Part shown: one piece after another, positions 19,201 through 27,700 of the stretch
How positions within the stretch are numbered: position 1 is the stretch's first letter
Layout: the number at the start of each line of letters is the position of its first letter
Assembly: GCA_022414725.1 (NCBI GenBank)
Contig: CM039462.1
Location: 99,470,579 to 99,534,578 of the forward strand
Source of the DNA: Microglena sp. YARC
Taxonomy: Eukaryota; Chlorophyta; Chlorophyceae; Chlamydomonadales; Chlamydomonadaceae
DNA: 64,000 bases
Reading direction: 5' to 3'
Position numbers and translations under genes: made by a program
The notes under the pieces: model-generated
What the model was told of the DNA's origin: nothing
Seen by the model: the letters and a program-made list of their open reading frames with translations, nothing else
Databases searched by the model: none

Positions 19201-21271
19201 TGGCTGCTGACTCATTGTTTTGCCATCTGCAGTGTTGCCGATCCAGCTAGCAAGCAAACTCACGCCTCAGATGGAGACGCATGCTTTGAATCTCATGCGT
19301 GGGGTGGAGCACGATTTGGGGGGGCCTGAGGTGAAGCCTGAGGCAAAATATGAGATGGTGGACTCCCAGCTAGACGACTTCAACCGCTTCATCTCATCCC
19401 TCACGCTAGTGGGAGGTCCTCTTGATCCGAAGGTACCCTCAGTGTTTTTTATTTTATATTTCTGTAGACCAGGCTGAGTAGCTACTTGGAGTACTCTAGC
19501 CTGATTTCAGGATTGTTGCGTGGCCATCGCATGGGTTCACACGTCGCCGTGCAACGATGGAATGGCGACCCGTCGTCGGAAAAGAAACTGTATGCTAGGA
19601 TGGTGTTTCTCGTGCCATGCTACTTGAGATGTGCAGGGACGCATAGCCAAAGGACTGAATGAATCCCATAAGGAATACTGCAATGCAAATAGTTATACTG
19701 CAATGTACATAGTTATACTGCAATATATATAGTTATACTGCGATGTGGAAAGCAGTAAAAGGATACTCTCTTCTTCTTAACTTGTGCTCACCTATCAACC
19801 TGAACTTTCTGACACACAAGGAAACCCAACCTAACCCAACCCAACCTAATCCAACCTAACCCAACGAGTTCTGCACTCATGCTCACCTATCCATTGCAAG
19901 CGCATCCCTTGAGGTGACACACAAGGAATTGGCCTCCCCAAATCTATAAGGAGCCAATTTGGCCCTTTTGGCACCCTTTGTCAAATATCGTTGCTCGCTG
20001 AAAAATCTAGGTCGGCGTCAGTTATGTCTCAATCATTATGTCTCAACCTGTCTCAACCGAACTTTTTATCTAGGTAAAATTCTTTTTTGGGGTCCTGAGA
20101 CCTGGAGAGATGTCCCAAAACCCTAAAAACCCCTTCAAATCCCACATAAAATGATTTTTAACAGACATTCATAGGTCCATGCTTGTCCCAGCCGTCATTA
20201 ACCTTCGCCCCCAATCCCTTTGGGGACTGCCTGCCTAGTTGTTGACCTATAGCATTATATAGCGATCTCGCAGCAGCCCTCCCAACAATATTTTTGACCC
20301 CTGGGTGGTTCAGCAGCTTGGGGAGGGACTTGTTGTGAATTCCTGGAGTGGTTAGTGTGATGGGCCCATAACCTTTGATAGCGTAGATATGATGACAAGC
20401 TGCTGAGCGGGTTGCGAATATATACAGCAGAAAGCGTACCTGTGGTGGTTTCCATCCATGGGAAACCCAACCGGGCAGTACAGGATATGGCTCACGAGTC
20501 ACACAATGTCACATCATAACAGCTAGTATTTGTTTTCTTAACTGCCTTTGCTGTTTTAAGGTTGGGCAAGTCCCTTCAGCCTGTTTTGCTACCCGTATAC
20601 AGCAGAAAGCGTACAGGGGAGGGTTTCCATCCATGGGAAACCCAACCGGGCAGTACAGAGTATGGCTCACAAGTCATACTGAGTCACATCATAACAGCTA
20701 GTGCTTGTTTTGTAACTGCCTTTGCTGTTTTAAGGTTGGGCAAGTCCTTTCAGCCTGTTTGGCTACCCATAAACAGCAGAAAGCGTACAGGGGAGGGTTT
20801 CCATCCATGGGAAACCCAACCGGGCAGTCCATGATATGGCTCACAAGTCATACTGAGTCCTATCATAACACCTTTCATTCAAACATAAAATCCGTGTGTT
20901 CCTTCTGCTGCAGTATTCCGACCCACCACCACCCCACCACCACCGTCACCACCCACCCAACGTCCCAACACCACAACCCACCACCAACACCACCATCACC
21001 CACCACCCACCACCCAACCACCACCACAACCCACCACCCTGTGTTCCTTCTGCAGGGAGAGGCACGTAAGGAAATAGCCAAGACCAGCCAAACTATAGCA
21101 AATAGTGTAACAGCCGCAGTAGCTACTGCCAATGCTGCTGCTACTGTAGGAAGTACCACTGGGATGCACAAACGGACACGGTCAGCTGCGGGATCATCTG
21201 CGCCCCCCCTCGACCCGGTGCTCAAGGCAATACTGACAGGAGATGGTTTGAGGAGCAAGGTTGCGCGATAA
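13272..21271 (+). CDS. MED8: Mediator of RNA polymerase II transcription subunit 8
   Basis: Five exons join in phase to about 234 residues: 13272-13349 (MAQAPQASDVVQSLMGSGSS...), 15145-15267 (VRSRTEELRRSVDEVI...GWEDILKKFATINLK), 18460-18547 (KEQIRGLLKQVVVHPKVV), 19233-19432 (VLPIQLASKLTPQMETHALN ...), 21056-21271 (GEARKEIAKTSQTIANS ... LTGDGLRSKVAR, stop). Diagnostic for MED8 are the W-x-DIL helix, the hydrophobic segment before VVHP, and VLP-x(2)-L-x-SKL-x-PxME. MED8 is a head-module subunit of nuclear Mediator, bridging activators and RNA polymerase II. The protein is close in size to animal MED8 and shorter than the plant one, which has a long Gln-rich tail. The start is the first ATG of an open exon ending GCG|GTCAGT. 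Introns hold MITEs and large splice-junction arrays. The ends of the protein rest on ORF and splice logic only. Confidence 0.88.
13350..14360. other. MED8 intron 1, first part
   Basis: Mostly unique intronic sequence. A (CA)n tract occurs at 13915-13932 and (TA)n at 14070-14090. No other gene seen. Confidence 0.5.
14361..14450 (+). mobile_element. R1 element
   Basis: CAGAGGTAGGCCAAATAGAC, GGGACTTGCCCAACTATGAT, AGGGGCTAAAACAGAA, then CTGATGAACTGAGCC. Same order as the other R1 copies. Confidence 0.65.
14484..14675 (-). other. R2 repeat with tRNA-like A/B boxes
   Basis: The minus strand from 14672 down to about 14600 has TGGTCTAGTGGTAGACCA (box A / D-arm like) and, 23 bases later, GGGGGTTCGACTCCCCC (perfect T-arm, box B). 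The spacing fits a tRNA, but neither the acceptor stem nor the anticodon stem pairs. It is best read as a tRNA-derived promoter or pseudo-tRNA. The adjoining 14484-14590 is R2 repeat sequence. Confidence 0.4.
14770..15144 (+). repeat. MED8: Two 136-bp acceptor-spanning copies before MED8 exon 2, with fold-back tails
   Basis: The junction TGCAATGCAG|GTGCGC recurs with exact 136-bp spacing: exon-like starts at 14873, 15009 and the real 15145. In the first two copies the exon sequence stops at GTAGATGA and is followed by its own reverse complement, giving a perfect 24-bp hairpin at 14890-14913/14919-14942 and a near-perfect one at about 15027-15078. Translating either copy gives VRSRT..SVDD then a stop within 20 codons. 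Confidence 0.9.
15268..16790 (+). repeat. MED8: Array of about 21 donor-spanning copies after MED8 exon 2
   Basis: GAAGTTTGCGACAATTAACC plus TGA(A/G)A|GTGAGTTGG, the last 25 bases of exon 2 and its donor, recurs about every 65-80 bases up to about 16780. The copies are separated by GGTGGGGTAGGGTGGGG-type filler. Four copies carry GCAACAATTAATCTG variants. The long minus-strand Pro/His-rich ORF across this region is a shadow. Confidence 0.92.
16798..17240. repeat. Duplicated segment with R9-type sequence between
   Basis: TGTGAGCGACCCCCC..., ATGGATATACCCCCA and GAATGTGGCGG(A/G)AGTGGGAC occur at about 16815-16900 and 17150-17235. Between them, AGTGTTTCTTTTTGAGGCTA then CAGCTTCTTGGCAGCTCC is R9 family sequence. 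Confidence 0.65.
17497..17705. mobile_element. R6 interspersed repeat
   Basis: Second copy of the about 200-base family described at 4283-4490. Confidence 0.6.
17959..18169 (+). mobile_element. R8 hAT-like MITE with 8-bp target duplication
   Basis: Starts CAGTGTTTTTTATTTCAGAT and ends AAAATGAAACACTG, giving inverted termini of the form CAGTGTTTx. The flanking octamers are ACACCAGT (17951-17958) and ACACCATT (18170-18177), 7 of 8 identical. It has no coding capacity and lies in MED8 intron 2. The 8-bp duplication suggests the hAT superfamily. Confidence 0.75.
18328..18446 (-). mobile_element. R8 MITE, internally deleted copy
   Basis: The right end AAATAAAAAGCACTG is the inverted R8 terminus. 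AGCTACTCAACCTGGCCTAC and the CGTCGTCATTCTGCCGTTGC block match the family. It ends 13 bases before MED8 exon 3, so it may supply part of the acceptor context. Confidence 0.65.
18590..19080 (+). repeat. Minisatellite CCTGGTCAGATCACACTCTT
   Basis: Units of about 29 and 55 bases (CCTGGTCAGATCACACTCTT, TGTCCTGCATCCTGGTCAGG, TTACACGCTG) through MED8 intron 3. Its long ORFs are not coding. Confidence 0.9.
19440..19600 (+). mobile_element. R8 MITE copy directly after the MED8 exon 4 donor
   Basis: CAGTGTTTTTTATTTTATAT begins 8 bases into MED8 intron 4. The GAGTAGCTACTTGG, GTGGCCATCGCATGG and CGACCCGTCGTCGG blocks follow. The right terminus is decayed and no target duplication is seen. Confidence 0.65.
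19601..20157. other. MED8 intron 4, AT-rich tandem motifs
   Basis: TTATACTGCAATGTACATAG-type repeats at 19675-19745 and (CCAACCTAAC)n at 19825-19865. No gene seen. Confidence 0.55.
20158..20502 (-). other. Coding-like fragment inside MED8 intron 4
   Basis: The minus-strand frame reads HHIYAIKGYGPITLTTPGIH, NKSLPKLLNHPGVKNIVG, RAAARSLYNAIGQQLG, then a Gly/Lys-rich end and a stop at 20158. It has protein-like composition and no low-complexity bias. I do not recognise it. It could be a gene fragment from a mobile element or virus-like insert. Confidence 0.3.
20410..20875. repeat. Three tandem copies of about 170 bp incorporating R1 sequence
   Basis: CAGCAGAAAGCGTAC, GGTTTCCATCCATGGGAAAC and CCAACCGGGCAGT are present three times (about 20420, 20600, 20775). 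TTTAAGGTTGGGCAAGTCC (minus-strand R1 core) links the copies. Confidence 0.8.
20895..21055 (+). repeat. MED8: Decoy acceptor copy and (CCACCA)n before MED8 exon 5
   Basis: GTGTTCCTTCTGCTGCAG at about 20898-20915 duplicates the real acceptor context GTGTTCCTTCTGCAG (21041-21055). About 125 bases of CCACCACC-type repeat lie between. Confidence 0.7.
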
Positions 21272-21362
21272 TAAATAAATAAATAAAATAGTGCGCCTTG
21301 TCACGAGGCGTGAGGTTGAGGGGGCCAGCCTGTTTGCTTTTACTGGGGCCAACCACCACGGT
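21268..21362 (+). mobile_element. R3 SINE-like element overlapping the MED8 stop codon
   Basis: AATAAATAAATAAATAAAAT, GTGCGCCTTGTCACGAGGCG, GAGGGGGCCAGCC and TACTGGGGCCAACCACC. The AATA tail starts at the MED8 stop (GATAATAAATAA), so insertion at this point may have created the present stop/3' UTR junction. Confidence 0.65.
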
Positions 21363-21875
21363 CGCACAATAACTTCTGTGCAAATTGGAAGTACTTACAA
21401 AGCAGACAGCATGGGATGGGATGATCATGACTGGACGTTTCGGATTATGGTTCGGGGGTACATCACATTACATGTTAAAGTCGGTTGGGGGGTACATGTG
21501 TGTATGTGTGTGTATTATGGGCAGGGCTAAATGTGAGTTATGGTTTGGGGTGCAGAGGGGTATGGGCGAGGCCCTCTCTGCAAGGGGACGTGCTGTTTGC
21601 CAGATGCTGGGCATGCACATTTCAGGGAGAAGAGATTGCCTATTTATACCGAGTTACGATCACTTGTACAGTTATCATCATTCTTATGATAAGGATGAGA
21701 CTGGATAGAAGTTTCGAGGTCAACACACGAATCTTGTCATTTTTGTCTGGGTACCTTATGGTGTGACTTACTGAGTGACCCTGTGTATTGGTGAGCGATG
21801 GTTTAATATTGTAGTGATTTCCAAAATTGGTTCTGACCATCTAGTATCATGTGTGTTACTGTCGAGGGCGGGGCA
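21363..21875. other. MED8 3' flank
   Basis: Unique sequence. I see no second gene; short ORFs only. Confidence 0.4.

Positions 21876-21930
<55 letters not shown>
21876..21930. repeat. Uninterrupted tract of 55 G
   Basis: Homopolymer G from 21876 to 21930. The exact length in the genome is uncertain, because such tracts are poorly sequenced. Confidence 0.9.
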
Positions 21931-21931
<1 letters not shown>

Positions 21932-22263
21932 GGGCATGACGTATGTTTATTACAAGTAAGTATTGTTTCAAGGTCCTATACGCCAGCAATTAGGCGTCTG
22001 ACCATCTGCAGAATTTAATACTTCACCCCGTGCATACCCACGGAAGTCAGCCTGGCAGGAAGTGTGTCAGGTTCGAATGTTTAATATGGATATACTTGAT
22101 CAACCTCGTACAATATGAAGATTTTATCAACACTGGCCTGGTTGTGATTTTGTGGTAGTGTAACCCACTTAGCCATCTACTTATTTGCGTTGACAAGGTG
22201 TTTGCATGCTGATATTGTACCTAATTTACAAGTTGTTATGTCTTATGTGTGAGTGTTATAATT

Positions 22264-22413
22264 AGGGAACGGCAATATGGTGTAATATGATTTCATATGA
22301 TGACGGCGGCCAGGCTAGGCTACATTTACCATGTATGTACAAAAGCATGTGATGCAATTTGTATGATATTATACCCGCCTTTGGGCAACATCATATGATA
22401 TGCTGGTCCCTAG
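22264..22413. mobile_element. R4 palindromic MITE (diverged)
   Basis: Begins TTAGGGAACGGCAATATGGT and ends CATCATATGATATGCTGGTC-CCTA. Ends are imperfect inverted repeats and the interior is rich in CATATGAT. Confidence 0.7.
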
Positions 22414-23095
22414 TTATAATACCGTATTGTCACAGCAAATCAGGACTGCCCTGCACTATGAGCTCAAAGGGAAGTTGGGTACCCTCTCGGTTGGATCCAT
22501 TTTACTAAGGTTAAAAGACAAAACGTGGGCAAGCGCCTAAACGGTGTGTCGAACTGTGAATAGTAATGTAATATCCAAACAGCGACAAATGCACAAACTA
22601 AAGGTTGCGCCAGTCTTCTGTAAAAAACCAGATCAGAATGTATAGCTGTCTACCGGAGCTCTACATACGTTTTTCGTGAGTAAGTAAATAGTGAAGAATT
22701 GGAGCCTACGAGGCTGTACATGGTAGAGGCTGCACTTAGTAATGTCCCTACCGTATCACTACCGGTAGTTTCGTAAATGGAATACCGGTTGTTAGCAGGG
22801 AAGACTTGTTGGCTAGTTGCCTAACTCCATCAGCTCCATCGGCGCCGCCTCTCGACCATGCTTCACCGTCCAGAGGGCAGCCATGCTGTACTTCCAGTAG
22901 AACTCGGCACGCACCCATACCCCTCCCCCCCCCACCCACCCCCACCCACACATTACCCACCCATATCCACCCATCCGTATCACTCATACTCACCCATCCA
23001 CCCACCCATACCCACACATTCACCAACCCATACCCAGCTTACCCACCCACATTATCCACCCATACCCACCCACCCATACCCGCTGGGTCATTAGT
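22414..23095. other. Intergenic DNA with (CCCA)n minisatellite
   Basis: Unique sequence to about 22910, then (CACCCATACCCA)-type repeats at 22917-23090. No gene supported. Confidence 0.55.
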
Positions 23096-23830
23096 GGTGC
23101 CAATGAACAACCCTTGTCAACACATACCGTACTCAATGGTGGTCTCAGCATGTCATTTGGATGTCTGAGTAAAAATACAGCAAAGTATCTTCCCCCCCCC
23201 CTCCTTAAATGAGGTGCTCAGAATGACCTGAAAATTAGCTCAAAACATGCCATTAATCATGCCATTAAAGCCCCATTCCCAGAAAAAATCGCCCTGTCTT
23301 ACCGAAAACTGTGGCCCGGACTACTCCTGGTTGGAATATCTGGATATATATGTCGTTATGCGCGATACCGTGGCCCAAGAAGATATGAACGCCATAAAAT
23401 AACTAAACTAACTCAGGCTAGGCCGTTTCGACCCAAACGAAGCCCCGGTTGGCGTGGCTTGCCAGTCGTGCGACGGGCGCCAGCGCCAGGTGGACAGGTC
23501 TGCCACTACCGGCCAAGCGCAGATTAGGGTATACTGCAGCAGAATAATACATGTTACGTGGTTCTATACGCCTTCAGGAGTCGACCCATCTAAATATTGC
23601 AATTCATCCCTCCGTGCGATACCCAGGGAGAATAAAAGGGTGGAAGCAGGGAGGTCTGCAGCGGGTCTGCACTGAAATAATGAAAGTTCTGGAAGTGCCT
23701 GGGTGGGAGGAGGTTTGGATAAACCCTGGCCGACCCAAAATGACAGGCTTATCACAGAACCTTCTCGTTGGGCTGCAACCCGCTTTCACTGCCCTTAGCC
23801 AATCTCCCTCTTGGCTATTTCACAGTCAAA
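23096..23830 (+). promoter_or_regulatory. Region upstream of CPN60A (presumed promoter)
   Basis: About 730 bases without a supported gene directly before the CPN60A start. I cannot point to a specific TATA box or heat-shock element. Confidence 0.25.
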
Positions 23831-24753
23831 ATGAATTCCACTGCATTGAAGGTAGACGTTGTTCGTCGTATCAGCTGCACGGGGTCCGTAACTCCGAAGG
23901 CTTATCCCCCATGCTGCCATTCTGATAATTTTCGTGCGATTAATTATTTCAGGTAACTACGGGAGTGAAGGCTGTTGGCCCCTCCAAGCCATCCCGCAAG
24001 TCTGTGGTAAGGCCCCTATCTCCCATGTACTTCTACTAACCAACCCCGTCTCGGCTCAATCCCCCAAGTTACCGGAGCAAAGTTGATGTGATCGGAATCA
24101 TCGCGCAGGTTGTCCAGGCTAAGTACAAGGATATCACTTTCGACGGAGCATCTCGCCGCCGACTCCAGGTGCGCACTCTTTAGCTGATTCTCAACATTCC
24201 AAAAGGACGACGAGGAGATGTCCGTGCTGCTAGTTGCGGGCGCAATTGCGATCTGGGCTAGAAGATTAGCGCTTCTGACTGTGCGTCCAGCCTGTAAAAA
24301 AAACAGCCTGGAAATGGTGGGCATGTACTGCCACTAGGGGCAACGAAGATCAGGGGCACAAGTGCATGAGGCAATGAGCCAAATCCACATAAATTCCTAG
24401 AAGTGTACGAGATAGTTTCTTACATCTCTGCCTGCTATCCCATACATTGGTTTTTTTCACACACTGATCTCAACATGCACTGAGCAAGTCGCCCTCAGCA
24501 TGTTTCGTCAGTTCTTTTGGTTCTGGTGCTTTCGTTACAAGCTATTCACTCAGATCTGTTGCACCCACTTTGCTTCACCAGACGCATGCAAGTTGCCTTG
24601 GCTAGGTAGGACACACACAAAGCTGTGTGTCCCCCTGGGACATACAACGTCCCATGCATGCAGGATTGTGTGTCCCTTATACAAGAGTGTGTAAGAGGAT
24701 ATATTCTTGTTAGTTGGTTATGACCCCCCCCCCCCCCCCCCCCCTCCCCCTCC

Positions 24754-24784
<31 letters not shown>

Positions 24785-27700
24785 ACAGACACACACACCT
24801 ACCCCCACACACACACCTACCCCACACACAAACACACTCACAAATGTACTGCAATATTTGTATTTTCTCATGCACAGGTTGGAATCAACAAGGTCGCTGA
24901 CGCTGTTGCTGTAACTCTTGGACCCCGAGGTATGTCAGTGGCACACATTGGTGGTTGGCCCCCTAATGCAAGCAAACAGGCCAGCCCCCTCAACCCCACG
25001 CGTCGTAATAAAGCGTACTATTGATTTATTTATTTGTTTATTTATATATCAAATTTAGCACCTCTCACATGGGCAATACAGGCAACACGTGAGTACCATG
25101 GTTGTACACCATGGGTGGCAGCCTCTTACTATTGGCCATCTGAGGAGGCAGAAGGAAGCAAGCAGGCTATTGGTGTGTGAAAAAGCAGAGCCAACAGACC
25201 AGGCCAGGCAACAGACCAGGCTAGGCAAACAGACAGGCAGTCAACAATGAGCCAACAGACCAGGCCAGACAGGCAGTCTCGCTGGCACACGGGCAGGATG
25301 TCTGACAGGCGCACAGCAGGGGTTTCTTCAAGGTGCTACAACAAAAGTGCCACATTGCGTACTTTAATGTTTTGGAGTGCTTTAGTAGAGTCTTTAGAGG
25401 GGTCTTTTTTGCCTTAAGAAAGCTACCAGGAGCACCCCGAAAGCTACTAGGATATAATGGTGCTACATTAAGACGCTGGTTCATTTAAAAAAAACATCAC
25501 TGTACAGGAAGCCAGGCAGGCATACAGATCGACCGTGAGGCAGCAAGACCATTAGGCAACCTTTGAAGTAGTGGGAAATGAAACATGGGAAGTTCAGGAG
25601 GAGCAGGAGGGATTGGAAATGACTTAATGAGCCTACTAAGGGACTAAGGGGTGGCACCAAGCAAGATCGAGTTCAACTTCATGAACAGCATGCAGGACTT
25701 GTGGACCACGGGGATATGGGTGTAGGTGCAATTAGGCAACAGAGCAACGGGTGGGCAGATCAAAAATAATGCATGCATGCAGACCGACGACGGAAATCCC
25801 CGCCACCAGGATTATGTAGTGGACGAACAGGTGGGCAGGTAAAAATAAAGCTTGCATGCAGACTGTCAACAGAAATTCCTGTCACCACAGGGATATGGGT
25901 GTAGGTGCTATTACAAGAAGCACCCGAAGTGCGAGCGATACCGATCTTCACGTCCCCCTATCGGACACCACGTTTTCCTCATTGGTTACAATTGGTGGAG
26001 TCGTTGAGGGCCTGCCTACAGCGAATCGTCGCAAGGCACCCCGAGTTTGATCCCAGCTGGAACCAAAGTGCAGGTCGCCTGCCTGAGGAAATCTCCTTCG
26101 ACGGAAGGGGACCTGGCTGGGCTGGACGTGCACACCGATAGTGGGCGTCGGTCTTTCGAAAGGGGGGTGAAGTGTGAGCGATAACGGTCCTCACGTCCCC
26201 CTATCGGACATCGCGTATTCCTCATTGGTTACCCGAAGGCTGCTAAGATACCATGGTGCTGCGTTAAGACGCTGGTTCATTTCCACACAAGAAAACTGGA
26301 CAGGAAGTGAGGCAGGCATACAGACCGACAGTGAGGCAGCAATACAATTAGGCTGGGCATCGGGTGGGCTGATCAAAAATAAATAGGGGTCGGCAATATG
26401 ATATCATATGATGTCATGTCATCATTTGATATCATATGATGCCGGCTGTCTGACTAGGTAACTTTGGCCTGGGGCATCATATCATATGATATTAAATCAT
26501 ATGTTTTTTGTATGATATCATATGATATCATACTTGTCTTTGGTCAACATCATATGATTTGCCGTTCCCTAAAAATTAAGCATGCATGCAGACTGTCAAC
26601 ATAAATCCCGGCCACCAGGATTATCTAGTAGACGAACAGCAATAAATACTGATGGTCTTATCTGCAACCTGTCTGCGCCAGCTCTACCTTGTATGAGCTA
26701 GTTCTACAAAAGACATAGGGAAGCGGATGCGGGGAATGCCATGTATGTGTATATACGTTACAGTCCAGGGGTAGGCCAAATAGGCTAGAGGGACTTGCCC
26801 AACCGTGAGAGGAAGGGCTAAAACGAAAAAGCACTGATGAACTGAACCCCAAACAATCCTAATGCCGACGGTGGCCCTGAGTTATTGCTACAGTGATAAT
26901 TCAATTATATTATGTTATTCTATTTATTTATTATAATATTTATGTTTATACTTACATTGATTTATTATTTGATGTATGCTCGGCACTGCAGGAAGGAATG
27001 TTGTAGTAGAGCAAAAGTTCGGCGTCCCCCTAGTCATCAATGACGGTGTGTCCATCGCCCGTGCTGTGGAGCTGGCGGACCCTGTGGAGAATGCCGGAGC
27101 TATGTTGATCAAGGAGGTAGGCCATGCTTAGGTTATGTTGGGTGTGGGGGTGGGTGTGGGTGGGTGGGACGCAGGATTTGTCTTTGAGGTGGCAGGCCAG
27201 GGGTGGGTGGGTGGGGTGAGGGGACACATTGTGTGTGTGTGGTGGTGGTGGTGGGGTGGGGTGGGGGGGTAGGCCATGCGTATGTTGTTACAGTCCAGGG
27301 GTAGCCGCATAGTTATCAAATTAAAGGAGTGTAGCAGGATAGCCTGCTAGTAGTCTAAAAAGATGGACTCGAGATGTCAAGTTAGACTAGTAGCAGGCTA
27401 TCCTGCTACAAATAGGCTAAGAGGACATGCCCAACCATGATATCAGGAGGAGCTAAATGGAAAACAAGCTGATGAACTGAACCCCAAACAAAAGTTTTAC
27501 TGAGGTGGGCCCTGAGTTCGTGCTACAGTGATAATTTAATTGTGCCATTACAAAAGTAGGCTGTGTGTAACAAACACACTAAAATTCGTCCCCCCCCCCC
27601 CCCCTGCCCCGCCCACCCCCCACACACCCCATCCTACACATCGCACCCCCCCACTGCACATTCCACCCACCCCCACCTCACCCCACCCACCACACCCTCC

